A DNA stretch of 64,000 nucleotides from Methylobacterium cerastii (GTDB lineage: Bacteria > Pseudomonadota > Alphaproteobacteria > Rhizobiales > Beijerinckiaceae), in NCBI RefSeq assembly GCF_022179125.1, contig NZ_BPQG01000051.1, forward strand, positions 1-64,000. The letters are read 5' to 3'. Positions within the stretch are counted from its first letter, which is position 1; each line of letters starts with the position of its first letter. The notes beneath the pieces are model-generated. The model did no database searches and was not told the DNA's origin. It saw only the letters and a list, made by a program, of their open reading frames with translations. This document shows positions 32,319 to 40,536 of this stretch, one piece after another. The position numbers were made by a program, and so were the translations under genes.

Positions 32319-33221
32319 CTACTCCGCGGCGATGCCGAGCGGCGTCTCCGAGCCGAGCTCGTCGGCGACCTCCACGATCGCACCCCGCAGCGCCGCGACG
32401 AGGCCGGAGAAGCCCTGCGTGATCGCAAGGCTCGCCTCGTTCATGTAGAGGGCGCGGTTGATCTCGATCTGCAGCGCGTGCCGGCCGATGTTCGGCTCGC
32501 CGTAATGCTCGGTGATGAAGCCGCCGGCATAGGGCTTGTTGCGCACCACCTTGTACCCGCGGGCGCGGAACGCCGCCTCGAAGGCGTCGATCAGGGCCGG
32601 ATCGCAGGAGGTGCCGAAGCGGTCGCCGAGGACGAAGTCGGCCCGCGCGTCGTGGTCGCGCCCGAGGCTCGAGGACGGCATCGAGTGGCAGTCGATCAGC
32701 AGGCAGCGCCCGAATTCACGAACCGTGCGCAGGATCAGCCCGCGCAAGGCCCGGTGGTACGGCTTGTACAACCCGTCGATGCGCGCCACCGCCTCGTCCA
32801 CCGGCATGCGGCCGGCATAGATCTCCTGTCCGTCCGAGACGACGCGGGGCACCGTCCCGAGGCCGCCCGCCACACGCATCGAGCGGGTGTTGGCGAAGGG
32901 CGGCAGCCGGCCCTCGAACATCCGCGGGTCGAGTTCGTAGGGCTCACGGTTCACGTCGAGGTAGGCGCGCGGGAAGTTGCAGCGCAGAAGCGGCGCGCCG
33001 AGCTGTACGACCCCGGCGAACAGCCGGTCGACATGGGCGTCCTCCGAGCGGCGGAGCGCCAGCGCATCGAGGCGCGAGGCCTTCAGGAAACTCTCCGGGT
33101 ACACCGAGCCGGAATGGCCGGTGTTGAAGACGAAGGGCAGGCTGTGCCGCGTCGGTTCGTCCACGACGAAGGCGGGCGAGAATCCGAAGGCGTCGGTCAG
33201 GTGCGGGAGGGGCAGCGTCAT
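32319..33221 (-). CDS. N-formylglutamate amidohydrolase family protein
   Basis: A 300-residue zinc-dependent amidohydrolase of the HutG-type family, releasing formate and glutamate from N-formylglutamate or acting on related N-acyl substrates. Metal-site sequences FNTGHSGSVYPESF, LLIDCHSMPS and a conserved Glu in LQIEINRALYM are present. The start is ambiguous: ATG before TLPLPHL (used here) or GTG five codons earlier (33236); neither has a clear ribosome site. No histidine-degradation genes are nearby, so a general N-acyl amino acid role is possible. Confidence 0.9.
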   Translation of the reverse strand: MTLPLPHLTDAFGFSPAFVVDEPTRHSLPFVFNTGHSGSVYPESFLKASRLDALALRRSEDAHVDRLFAGVVQLGAPLLRCNFPRAYLDVNREPYELDPRMFEGRLPPFANTRSMRVAGGLGTVPRVVSDGQEIYAGRMPVDEAVARIDGLYKPYHRALRGLILRTVREFGRCLLIDCHSMPSSSLGRDHDARADFVLGDRFGTSCDPALIDAFEAAFRARGYKVVRNKPYAGGFITEHYGEPNIGRHALQIEINRALYMNEASLAITQGFSGLVAALRGAIVEVADELGSETPLGIAAE

Positions 33222-33362
33222 CGGCAGGAGGCGCACCGTCGGGGATGGGAACGGCCAACGTCAGGTCACACTGTGCGGCGGCGGCGACGGCCTGTCCACT
33301 ATGCCAACCGGCCAAGTCGAGCACGCGCGGTGCGGCCTGTCACCTCGCCGGACGACCTAATC

Positions 33363-33377
33363 CTAACGTTCTGTTTA
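33363..33377 (+). promoter_or_regulatory. Degenerate CtrA-box-like site upstream of cpdR
   Basis: CTAA-N7-TTTA, two mismatches from the TTAA-N7-TTAA consensus of CtrA, about 56 bases before the cpdR ATG. An 8-bp inverted repeat AACGTTCT (33365-33372) / AGAACGTT (33399-33406) overlaps it. In Caulobacter the cpdR gene belongs to the cell-cycle regulon, which makes the site plausible but unproven. Confidence 0.35.
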
Positions 33378-33432
33378 CCGAAGCCGCCCTTTATGAAAAG
33401 AACGTTGCGATTCGAGGGTTCGGAACCGTCTG

Positions 33433-33789
33433 ATGAAAATTCTCTTGGCGGAAGACGACAACGACATGCGCCGGTTCCTGGCCAAGGCGTTGCAGAACGC
33501 CGGCTTCGACGTGCTGTCGTTCGACAACGGCCTCTCGGCCTACAACCGCCTGCGCGAAGAGCCCTTCGAGCTGCTTTTGACCGACATCGTGATGCCGGAG
33601 ATGGACGGGATCGAGCTCGCCCGCCGGGCGACCGAGCTCGACCCTGACATCAAGGTGATGTTCATCACGGGCTTCGCCGCCGTGGCGCTGAACCCGGATT
33701 CGAAGGCCCCCAAGGACGCTAAGGTGCTGTCGAAGCCCTTCCACCTGCGCGACCTCGTCAACGAGGTCGAGAAGCTCCTGGCCGCTTGA
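33433..33789 (+). CDS. cpdR: Single-domain response regulator CpdR
   Basis: A 118-residue receiver domain with no output domain. The phospho-acceptor is Asp51 (LLLTDIVMPEMDG), with the acidic pair EDD at residues 7-9 and the conserved Lys in VLSKPFHLRDLV. Position 51 is the same as in Caulobacter CpdR. The dephosphorylated protein acts as an adaptor that primes the ClpXP protease for cell-cycle substrates, under control of the CckA-ChpT relay. It is a single gene with its own upstream region. Confidence 0.95.
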   Translation: MKILLAEDDNDMRRFLAKALQNAGFDVLSFDNGLSAYNRLREEPFELLLTDIVMPEMDGIELARRATELDPDIKVMFITGFAAVALNPDSKAPKDAKVLSKPFHLRDLVNEVEKLLAA

Positions 33790-33876
33790 GGCGGCCGGCG
33801 TGACGTTCCGGCCATAGGCGTTCGGGACCGTAGGCCGCTATATGGTTCGTGTCATCCGCGGGACGCGAACACGCCA

Positions 33877-34146
33877 ATGCATCCGATCACGATCTACACC
33901 ACGGCGTGGTGCCCCTACTGCTCGGCGGCCAAGAGCCTGCTGAAGGAGAAGGGCGCCGCGTTCCGGGAAATCGACGTCGAGAAGGCGCCGGGCGAGCGCG
34001 CGACCATGATGGCGCGGGCGGGCGGGCGCACCAGCGTGCCGCAGATCTTCGTGGGCGAGACCCATGTCGGCGGGTGCGACGACCTCTACGCCCTCGACAA
34101 GGCCGGCAAGCTCGATGCGCTGCTGACGGCGTCGGCCAATGCCTGA
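33877..34146 (+). CDS. grxC: Glutaredoxin 3
   Basis: An 89-residue dithiol glutaredoxin with the CPYC active site (residues 12-15) and the glutathione-binding TSVPQIFVGETHVGGCDDL segment, including the cis-Pro. It reduces protein and low-molecular disulfides with glutathione. It overlaps the nitrilase gene by eight bases, and the pair grxC-nitrilase-DUF1178 is a common alphaproteobacterial operon. Confidence 0.96.
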   Translation: MHPITIYTTAWCPYCSAAKSLLKEKGAAFREIDVEKAPGERATMMARAGGRTSVPQIFVGETHVGGCDDLYALDKAGKLDALLTASANA

Positions 34147-34996
34147 GCCGCGCTTCGTCGCCGCCTGCGTGCAGATGCGGTCTGGGCGCAACCCGGCCGC
34201 CAACCGCGACGCGGCGGTGGCCGGCGTGCGCGAGGCCGCCTCCCGCGGCGCGCAGTTCGTCCAGACCCCGGAGATGACCTCGCTCGTCGAGCGCGATCGG
34301 GCGCGACTGTTCGCCGTGGTTCGCGGCCAGGACGAGGACGAGACGCTGGCGGCGCTTCGCGACGTGGCGCGCGAGACCGGGACGGTGGTGCAGGTCGGCT
34401 CCCTCGCCATCCTCGCGGGCGAGAAGGTCGCCAACCGTGCCTTTTTGATCGACGCCAACGGCGCGATCGTCGCGGCCTACGACAAGCTTCACCTGTTCGA
34501 CGTGGACCTGCCGAGCGGCGAGCGCTGGCGGGAATCCTCGACCTATACCGGCGGCGCCTGCGCCGTCGTGGCGCCGACGCCGTGGGCCGAGATCGGGCTC
34601 GGCATCTGCTACGACATCCGCTTCCCGGCGCTGTACCGGGCGCTCGCCGAAGCCGGCGCCTCGGTGCTGACGGCGCCTGCCTGCTTCACCAAGCAGACCG
34701 GCGAGGCGCATTGGCACGTGCTGCACCGGGCCCGCGCCATCGAGACCGGATCGTTCATGATCTCGGCGGCGCAGGGCGGGAAGCACGAGGACGGGCGCGA
34801 GACCTACGGGCACTCGCTCATCGTCGATCCCTGGGGCCGGGTGCTGGCCGACGCGGGCGGCACCGAGCCAGGCGTGATCCTGGCCGAGATCGACCTCGCC
34901 GCGGTGGCCGACGCGCGGGCGCGGATCCCCTCGCTCCAGCACGGGCGGCCCTTCACCGTCGAGCGCGTCGGCACGCCCGGAGCCGCCACGACGTGA
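34139..34996 (+). CDS. Carbon-nitrogen hydrolase (Nit2/omega-amidase-like)
   Basis: A 285-residue nitrilase-superfamily enzyme. The catalytic triad is visible: Glu in QTPEMTSL, Lys in YDKLHLFDVDLP and Cys in GICYDIRFPALYRA. This subfamily hydrolyses deaminated glutathione or alpha-keto acid amides. It overlaps grxC by eight bases, and its link to glutathione metabolism fits deaminated-glutathione repair. DUF1178 follows four bases later. Confidence 0.94.
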   Translation: MPEPRFVAACVQMRSGRNPAANRDAAVAGVREAASRGAQFVQTPEMTSLVERDRARLFAVVRGQDEDETLAALRDVARETGTVVQVGSLAILAGEKVANRAFLIDANGAIVAAYDKLHLFDVDLPSGERWRESSTYTGGACAVVAPTPWAEIGLGICYDIRFPALYRALAEAGASVLTAPACFTKQTGEAHWHVLHRARAIETGSFMISAAQGGKHEDGRETYGHSLIVDPWGRVLADAGGTEPGVILAEIDLAAVADARARIPSLQHGRPFTVERVGTPGAATT

Positions 34997-35000
34997 CGGC

Positions 35001-35471
35001 ATGATCCGGTACAACCTCGTGTGCGAGGCCGGGCACGGCTTCGACAGCTGGTTTCCCTCCTCCGACTCCTTCGACGAACAGGCCGCGCGCGGCTTGGTGA
35101 CGTGCCCGGTCTGCGACTCGACGCACGTCACCAAGGGCCTGATGGCGCCGAGCCTCGCCCGCACCGACCGGGCGCGGGCCGCTGCGGACGGCGAGGCGGC
35201 TCCTGTCGTCCCGGCGCCGCCCTCGGCGATGCCGACGACCGGCGAGCCCGAGCGGCGCATCCGCGCGATGCTCCGGACCCTGCGCGAGCAGGTCGTCGCC
35301 TCGGCCGAGCATGTCGGAACGCGCTTCCCCGAGGAGGCGCGCAAGATCCATTACGGCGAGACGGAAGAGCGTGCGATCTACGGGCAGGCGAGCCCGGACG
35401 AGGCCCGCGCCCTCATCGACGAGGGCATCGACGTCGCACCGCTCCCGCCGATGCCCGACGACCGCAATTGA
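35001..35471 (+). CDS. DUF1178 family protein
   Basis: A 156-residue cytoplasmic protein of unknown function. It has the DUF1178 N-terminus MIRYNLVCEAGHGFDSWFPS with a C-x3-H arrangement, then a CPVC pair (VTCPVCDSTHVTKGLMAP), together resembling a zinc ribbon. A variable Ala/Pro linker follows, then a conserved C-terminal half (RKIHYGETEERAIYGQAS, EEGIDVAPLP-like end). It is the last gene of the grxC-nitrilase operon and convergent with dsbB. Confidence 0.92.
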   Translation: MIRYNLVCEAGHGFDSWFPSSDSFDEQAARGLVTCPVCDSTHVTKGLMAPSLARTDRARAAADGEAAPVVPAPPSAMPTTGEPERRIRAMLRTLREQVVASAEHVGTRFPEEARKIHYGETEERAIYGQASPDEARALIDEGIDVAPLPPMPDDRN

Positions 35472-35502
35472 ACCGCCGGACGGGCCGGCGCCGGTCGTCG
35501 CG

Positions 35503-35991
35503 TCAGGGCTTTGCCGCGGCCGTGCCGGCGACGCTGGCGAGCACGAAGGCGACGACCGCGTTCCAGCCCGCGAGCGAGATCCCGAGCACCTTCATCGCCG
35601 CGACCGAGCAATCGACCACCCTCGTCGTCTGGAGGGCGTTCAGGAAGTCGCCGACGGCGGCCGGGTTCGCGCCGGTCCCGCCACCGCAATCGGTCGGCCC
35701 CGGCCAGAACCCCCATTCCGCGCCGGCATGGTAGGCGCCGAGCCCAGCCCCGTAGAGCAGGCCGGCCGCGGCCAGCCCGAGGGCCAGGCGCGAGAGCCGC
35801 TCCGGCAGGAAGAGAGCCAGCAGGCTCAACGGCACGGCGGCATAGTAGGGCAGGCGCTCGGTCAGGCAGAGCTTGCACGGCGCGTAGCCGTAGCCGAACT
35901 GCAGCACGAGGGCGGCGCCCACCGTGAGCACGGAGCCGATCAGAAGGCTGAGCGCGGCGCGGCGCAGGCGCAGCAGGGCGGCGTAGCTCAT
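35503..35991 (-). CDS. dsbB: Disulfide bond formation protein DsbB
   Basis: A 162-residue quinone-dependent inner-membrane oxidase that recharges periplasmic DsbA. Four membrane helices are visible. The first cysteine pair is CKLC (in GYAPCKLCLTERLPYY); the second pair is spread over the second periplasmic loop (PTDCGGG and VVDCSVAA), as expected. It starts immediately after the stop of the YqaA-like gene (no spacing), so the two are translated together. Confidence 0.93.
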   Translation of the reverse strand: MSYAALLRLRRAALSLLIGSVLTVGAALVLQFGYGYAPCKLCLTERLPYYAAVPLSLLALFLPERLSRLALGLAAAGLLYGAGLGAYHAGAEWGFWPGPTDCGGGTGANPAAVGDFLNALQTTRVVDCSVAAMKVLGISLAGWNAVVAFVLASVAGTAAAKP

Positions 35992-36573
35992 CTAGAGGAT
36001 CACCTTGAACAGGACGAAGCCGAGGACGATCACCGCGACCGAGATCGCGACGACCGCGTTGAGGTGCCGGTCAAGCACGCCGCGGATCTGGACGCCGTAG
36101 CGCCCGAGCAGCCCCGCCAGGATGAAGAAGCGCGCCCCGCGGGTGACGATCGACAGCAGCGTGAACCAGAACAGGCTGTAATGGGCGAAGCCCGAGGTGA
36201 TGGTCACGAGCTTGTAGGGGATCGGCGTGAGGCCCTTCAGCAGGATCACCCAGTGGCCGTACTCGGCATAGGATTGCTGGAAGGTCGCGGCCTTGTCCTG
36301 CAGCCCGTAGAGGCGGATCAGCCAGGTTCCGAGCGAGTCGAACAGCAGCGCGCCGATGGCGTAGCCGACGAGACCCCCGAGCACCGAGCCGACCGTGGCG
36401 ATCAGCGCGTAGAACCAGACCCGGTCGGGCCGGCTCACCGCCATCGGCACCAGCATCGCATCGGGCGGAACCGGGAAGAACGAGCTTTCGGCGAAGGCCA
36501 CGGCACCCAGCACGTAGGGCGCCGACGGCTTGCCTGAGAGCGCGAGTATCCACTCGTAGAGGCGGCGGATCAT
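35992..36573 (-). CDS. YqaA/DedA-superfamily inner-membrane protein
   Basis: A 193-residue membrane protein with five or six hydrophobic segments and the SNARE-associated (VTT/DedA) motif region FAESSFFPVPPDAMLVP plus LKGLTPIPYKLVTITSG. YqaA-type members are thought to move lipids or affect envelope homeostasis; a specific substrate is not known. The start is the Met before IRRLYEWIL; a longer frame would add 21 residues. It is directly upstream of dsbB with abutting stop and start codons. Confidence 0.9.
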   Translation of the reverse strand: MIRRLYEWILALSGKPSAPYVLGAVAFAESSFFPVPPDAMLVPMAVSRPDRVWFYALIATVGSVLGGLVGYAIGALLFDSLGTWLIRLYGLQDKAATFQQSYAEYGHWVILLKGLTPIPYKLVTITSGFAHYSLFWFTLLSIVTRGARFFILAGLLGRYGVQIRGVLDRHLNAVVAISVAVIVLGFVLFKVIL

Positions 36574-36714
36574 CGGGACCGTCTGCATCCGGTTCGGGGA
36601 GAGGGCGCCCTTTGAGCACAGCCGGCCCGAACGCACCAGCGTGCCGGCGCACGCGGCGCGAGCCCGGAAAGGGCTTGGCCCGACCGCGGAACCTGTGCGA
36701 AAAGGCTCCCCGTC

Positions 36715-36799
36715 GCGGGTATGGTGGAACTGGTAGACGCGGGCGACTCAAAATCGCCAGCCGCAAGGCGTGGGGGTTCGATTCCCTCTACCCGCACCA
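36715..36799 (+). tRNA. tRNA-Leu (anticodon CAA)
   Basis: An 85-base class II tRNA with encoded CCA. The acceptor stem is GCGGGTA/TACCCGC; D-arm TGGTGGAACTGGTAGACGC; anticodon stem GGCGA/TCGCC with loop CTCAAAA placing CAA at 36749-36751; a long variable arm; and T-arm GGGTTCGATTCCC. It reads UUG leucine codons. Confidence 0.98.
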
Positions 36800-36986
36800 A
36801 AAGTGTCATATCCGAAAGCGGCCCCGATGCCTTGCCGGGTGTCAGTCTCCGCTTCTCGATGACAAATTCAGATTTTGAAGTTGGGGCGATGCAGTCTCCC
36901 GACGCTCTCAGGAAGCGGTTGGTCGCCGGCCGGTCACTTTCGGCCTGTGTTGCGTTCGTCGTCGCGAGCGAACAGTCTGTACGGCG

Positions 36987-37292
36987 ATGCTGACGGTCGC
37001 GGGCTTCGAATGGGATGGGGGCAACTGGCCCAAATGCGGCCGGCACGGCGTTTCGAAGGGTGAGATCGAACACGTCATCGCGTCCGCGCGTTTCGTCGTC
37101 GACGATCCGAGCCCGATCGAGAAACGCTTGCGAACGGCCGGCCGGACGGAGGCAGGGCGCTTCGTGTTCGTGGTTTTCACGCTGCGCCAGATAGATGGTC
37201 GGACCATGATACGACCGATCAGTTCGCGGTACATGCATGCGAAAGAAGTGAAGAGCTATGAAGACGCCATGGCCCGTGCTGACGACAGATGA
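36987..37292 (+). CDS. brnT: BrnT family toxin (second copy)
   Basis: A 101-residue BrnT-type toxin. The signatures are GFEWDGGNWPKCGRHGVSKG-like N-terminal region, then VIASARFVVDDPSP, the central strand GRFVFVVFTLRQIDGRTMIR and the C-terminal YMHAKEVKSYE. It differs clearly from the copy at 24475 and belongs to the branch paired with CopG-type antitoxins. It overlaps its antitoxin gene by 35 bases. It starts 187 bases downstream of tRNA-Leu, a common place for acquired modules. Confidence 0.87.
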   Translation: MLTVAGFEWDGGNWPKCGRHGVSKGEIEHVIASARFVVDDPSPIEKRLRTAGRTEAGRFVFVVFTLRQIDGRTMIRPISSRYMHAKEVKSYEDAMARADDR

Positions 37293-37509
37293 CGAGGCAG
37301 AGCGCTTCGTCGCAGAGGCGGACCTAACCGAATACGATTTTTCGGCGATGGTTCCGGTGCCGTTCGCGTTCGAGACGAAGGCTGCGGCCTTCAACATGCA
37401 TATCCCGCAACCTCTGCTCGACGCCGTGAAGGCGAAGGCCAAGGCGAAGGGAATCCCCTTCACCCGCTACGTCCGCATGCTGATCGAGCAGGACGTGGGG
37501 CGTACCTGA
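37258..37509 (+). CDS. CopG-type antitoxin of the BrnT pair
   Basis: An 83-residue protein with an acidic N-terminal half (TDDEAERFVAEADLTEYDFS) and a C-terminal ribbon-helix-helix (FNMHIPQPLLDAVKAKAK, then GIPFTRYVRMLIEQDV). This is the CopG antitoxin of type II modules (BrnA-like), which binds both the toxin and the operator. It overlaps the toxin gene by 35 bases. Confidence 0.9.
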   Translation: MKTPWPVLTTDDEAERFVAEADLTEYDFSAMVPVPFAFETKAAAFNMHIPQPLLDAVKAKAKAKGIPFTRYVRMLIEQDVGRT

Positions 37510-37525
37510 CCCTTGGTCCCTTGGG

Positions 37526-38218
37526 CTATTTGCCTTCGAGGAACCGCCGGATCCAGCCTCCGACCCGGTGCCGGTCGTCCGGTGCGTCGAGGGAGACGAG
37601 CGCGGCCCGTGCGCGTTCGGGGTCGTCCTGCGCCTCCGAATGGCCGGCGATCAGCGCGCGGGTGTAATCGGGCTCGAATTCCGGGTGGAACTGCACCGAG
37701 AGCGCGGCACGGTCCTCATAGGCCAGCATCGCGTAGGGGGTGAAGGCGCTCGCCGCCAGCACCCGGGTGGCGGGCGGAGCCTCGACGACCTGATCCTGGT
37801 GGAAGGCCGCCACGGCGATCCGGTCCGCGTCGTCCATGTACGGCGCCCGCTCGGTCACCGCATAGCTGTGGAGCCCGAGCCCGCGGCCCTTCCCGGAGCG
37901 GACCGCGCGGCCGCCATAGGCCTCCGCCATGACCTGATGGCCGAAGCAGATGCCGACCAGCGGCTTGCCCGGTGGCAGCGCGCGCAGGAACCCGATCAAC
38001 GGCGCGATCCAGGGCAGCGGATCGTAGACGCCGGCGGCCGAGCCGGTGACCGCGTAGCCGTCGAAGGCATCCGGGTCTGTTGGTAGCTCGCCGGCGCGCA
38101 CGTCGAGGATCGTGGCGGCATGCGCCGGGCCGATCATGCGCGCGGTCATCGCGCCGTAGGACGGGAAGCGGGCGAGCCGCGTCGGCGGCGAGCCGGCTTC
38201 GAGGATGGCGATGCGCAC
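37526..38218 (-). CDS. Class I glutamine amidotransferase domain protein
   Basis: A 230-residue stand-alone GATase1 protein. The nucleophile Cys is in LVGICFGHQVMAEAYGG, and the His-x-Glu is in SVQFHPEFEPDY. The oxyanion region FDGYAVTGSAAGVYDPLPW is also typical. Related stand-alone proteins are annotated as GMP synthase-like or gamma-glutamyl hydrolases of polyamine degradation; no synthase partner is adjacent. It is convergent with the toxin-antitoxin pair and 64 bases downstream of the GT21 gene. Confidence 0.9.
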   Translation of the reverse strand: MRIAILEAGSPPTRLARFPSYGAMTARMIGPAHAATILDVRAGELPTDPDAFDGYAVTGSAAGVYDPLPWIAPLIGFLRALPPGKPLVGICFGHQVMAEAYGGRAVRSGKGRGLGLHSYAVTERAPYMDDADRIAVAAFHQDQVVEAPPATRVLAASAFTPYAMLAYEDRAALSVQFHPEFEPDYTRALIAGHSEAQDDPERARAALVSLDAPDDRHRVGGWIRRFLEGK

Positions 38219-38282
38219 GGGCTGACCGTTGCTATGGGCGACAGGCTCGGCATCGCGCCGTTCACAGCGCGATGCAACCGCC

Positions 38283-39464
38283 TCAGGCGGCGCGTGCCCG
38301 CCGGAGGACCGCGCGCGGGCCGACGGCGCCCTTCAGGCGGATGTCCATGGCGTTGCCGCGCCAGACGATCGCGCGATGGGTCCAGGCCGCGCACCAGACC
38401 AGTGGGATCAGGGCGTCGCGCAGCAGGAAGCCGACGAGCAGCCGCGGCGCGTGGAACCAGCCGGCGCGCGCGGCGAGCCGGAACTCGGCCGCGTAGCCCA
38501 AAGCCGACAGCGCCGCGAGCCCGGCCGCCGCTGTCCAGGTGCCCGCGAGCGACCCCGCAATCACGAACGGCAGCAAGGTACCGCTGGCGATCTCGGGCGC
38601 GAAGAACAGCGGGAACGTCACCCGGCGCAGGCGCGCCCAGCGGATCTGCCGCGACCAGACCTCGAACGCCGCGCGGCGCCCCAGCGGCTGCTCGAACGGC
38701 GCGGCGACGAGGTGGACCCGGCGGCCGGCCGCGCGCACGAGCTTCGTCGCCGCCGCGTCCTCGGCGATCTCCGCGGCGAGCGCCCGGATGCCACCCCGCG
38801 CCTCGAGGAACGGGCGGTGCCAGAGCATGCTCTTGCCCTGCGCGAAGCCGAGCCCCACCGCCTCGCCGGCATATTGCCAGCGGGCTTGCAGGGTGTTGAG
38901 GAAGGCGCATTCGACCGCGGCCCAGATCCCGTCCGGGCGGGCGCCGATCGGCGTCGAGCAGACGAGGCCGGTGTCGTCGCGCCAGGCGGCCTGCAGTTGC
39001 TGCAGGTAATCGGTGGGCATCAGCACGTTCGAATCGGCGATGACGATCCAATCGTGCCGCGCCGCCTCCCATCCGCGCACGCAATTGTTGAGCTTCGGGT
39101 TGTCGCTGATGCGCTCGTCGCCGACGAGGATGCGGGCCGGGACCCGCGGGTGCGCCGCGACCAGCCGGCGGACCAGCGGCAGCACGGGGTCGGCGGCGTC
39201 GGCGACGCAGAAGACGATCTCGTAGGCCGGGTAGTCGAGGGCGAAGCCGCGGGCGAGCGTCTCCTCGCTGAAGGTCTCCAGGCCGCAGACCGGACGCACC
39301 AGCGAGACGGGCGCGCCCACCGGAAACGTCGTCCCGGACGCATGTCGCCCGATCCGCCGGCCGGCGACGACGAGGCTCGCGAGGTGCAGGGCCGTCAGGA
39401 GTGCGCAGAGCACGAGGGCGACCGTGGTGCCGTCCGGGGCCGGAAAGGTGCTGACGAGACCCAT
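38283..39464 (-). CDS. GT21-type glycosyltransferase (ceramide glucosyltransferase-like)
   Basis: A 393-residue membrane glycosyltransferase. An N-terminal helix (about 13-33) is followed by a GT-A domain with VSLVRPVCGLETFSEETL, the Asp signature DERISDNPKLNNCVRGW and IVIADSNV, the acceptor Asp region AEDAAATKL, and the QxxRW motif (RQIRWARLRR). C-terminal membrane helices follow. This is the GT21 pattern of ceramide glucosyltransferases; HpnI-type hopanoid GlcNAc transferases share it. No hopanoid genes are nearby, so a sphingolipid or other lipid acceptor is more likely. It is divergent from the FAD oxidoreductase. Confidence 0.88.
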   Translation of the reverse strand: MGLVSTFPAPDGTTVALVLCALLTALHLASLVVAGRRIGRHASGTTFPVGAPVSLVRPVCGLETFSEETLARGFALDYPAYEIVFCVADAADPVLPLVRRLVAAHPRVPARILVGDERISDNPKLNNCVRGWEAARHDWIVIADSNVLMPTDYLQQLQAAWRDDTGLVCSTPIGARPDGIWAAVECAFLNTLQARWQYAGEAVGLGFAQGKSMLWHRPFLEARGGIRALAAEIAEDAAATKLVRAAGRRVHLVAAPFEQPLGRRAAFEVWSRQIRWARLRRVTFPLFFAPEIASGTLLPFVIAGSLAGTWTAAAGLAALSALGYAAEFRLAARAGWFHAPRLLVGFLLRDALIPLVWCAAWTHRAIVWRGNAMDIRLKGAVGPRAVLRRARAA

Positions 39465-39585
39465 GCGGCGGGCATCTCCGAACCGGCCTGTCCCGCGGCG
39501 CGCGGCCGCGTCGGCTGACTGCCCCTAACAGCGCGCGCGTTTCAGCCGTATGACAGCAGCACCAAGCGGATGAGGGAGCGAAGCT

Positions 39586-40536
39586 TTGGCCGGAGGCGGA
39601 ACCGTCGCGATCCTCGGGGCCGGCATGGCGGGTGCCGCCGCCGCCCGGCGCCTCGCCGAGGCCGGCCTCGACGTCCGCGTCTTCGACAAGGGCCGCGGCA
39701 TCGGCGGGCGCATGGCGACGCGGCGCACGCAAGCCGGCGCCCGCTTCGACCACGGCGCACAGTTCTTCCGCGCGAAGGGCGAGGCGTTTCGCGCGCAATG
39801 CGCGGCCTGGATCGCCGCCGGCGTCGCCGCGCCCTGGGACGTCGAGGGCCGCGAGGTCGGCCTGCCCGGCATGCCGGCGCCTGTCCGCCACCTGCTCGAC
39901 GGGCTGCCGGTGTCGCTGGAGACGACGATCGCCTGCGTCGCGCGGGGGGATCGCGGCTGGATGCTGACGGATGCCGCGGGCGCGACCGAAGGCCCATTCG
40001 CCGCCGTGGCGGTGACCTTCCCGGCGCCGCAGGTGACGGCGCTGATGGAGACGAGCGGCGTCGCGCTGCCGGGGCCGGAGCGCGCATCCTACGCGCCGTG
40101 CTGGTCGCTGCTGCTCGACCTCGATGCGGCACCAGGCTTCCCGGAAGCGCATCTCACGTTTCCGGAGAGTCCGATCGCGCTGATCGCGCGCGAGGAGACC
40201 AAGCCCGGCCGGGCGCCCGGGCATCGCCTCGTGGTCCACGCCGCGCCGGATTGGTCGCGCGCCCACCTGGAGGAGGCGCGCGAGGCAGTGCAGGCCGCCC
40301 TGGTCGCCGCCCTCGAAGCGCGCCTGGGGACGTCGGTCCGCCCGACCTACGCCGCCGTCCACCGCTGGCGCTACGCCATGGTCGAGTCGGCGCTCGGCCA
40401 CCCCTGCCTCTACGATCCGGCGCAGCGGCTGGGTGCCGCCGGCGACTGGTGCCTGGGTCCGCGGATCGAGGCGGCCTTCGACAGCGGCCGGGCGCTCGCC
40501 GACCGCATCGCCGCCGACCTGACGTTCGGGCGGTGA
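39586..40536 (+). CDS. FAD-dependent oxidoreductase (renalase-like)
   Basis: A 316-residue flavoprotein with an N-terminal dinucleotide-binding motif AILGAGMAGAAAARRL followed by the second GG-type motif DKGRGIGGRMATRR, the renalase/amine-oxidase-like pattern, and a C-terminal FAD contact GDWCLGPRIEAAFDSGRAL. It probably oxidises a small amine or reduced nicotinamide isomer, but the substrate is unknown. The start is a TTG eight bases after GGGAG. Its stop overlaps the deacetylase start (GTGA). Confidence 0.9.
   Translation: MAGGGTVAILGAGMAGAAAARRLAEAGLDVRVFDKGRGIGGRMATRRTQAGARFDHGAQFFRAKGEAFRAQCAAWIAAGVAAPWDVEGREVGLPGMPAPVRHLLDGLPVSLETTIACVARGDRGWMLTDAAGATEGPFAAVAVTFPAPQVTALMETSGVALPGPERASYAPCWSLLLDLDAAPGFPEAHLTFPESPIALIAREETKPGRAPGHRLVVHAAPDWSRAHLEEAREAVQAALVAALEARLGTSVRPTYAAVHRWRYAMVESALGHPCLYDPAQRLGAAGDWCLGPRIEAAFDSGRALADRIAADLTFGR

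Noticed and set aside
36800-37525. Attachment-site duplication of the tRNA-Leu 3-prime end
   Set aside because: I looked for a second copy of the T-arm/acceptor sequence downstream of the toxin-antitoxin pair and found none, and there is no integrase.
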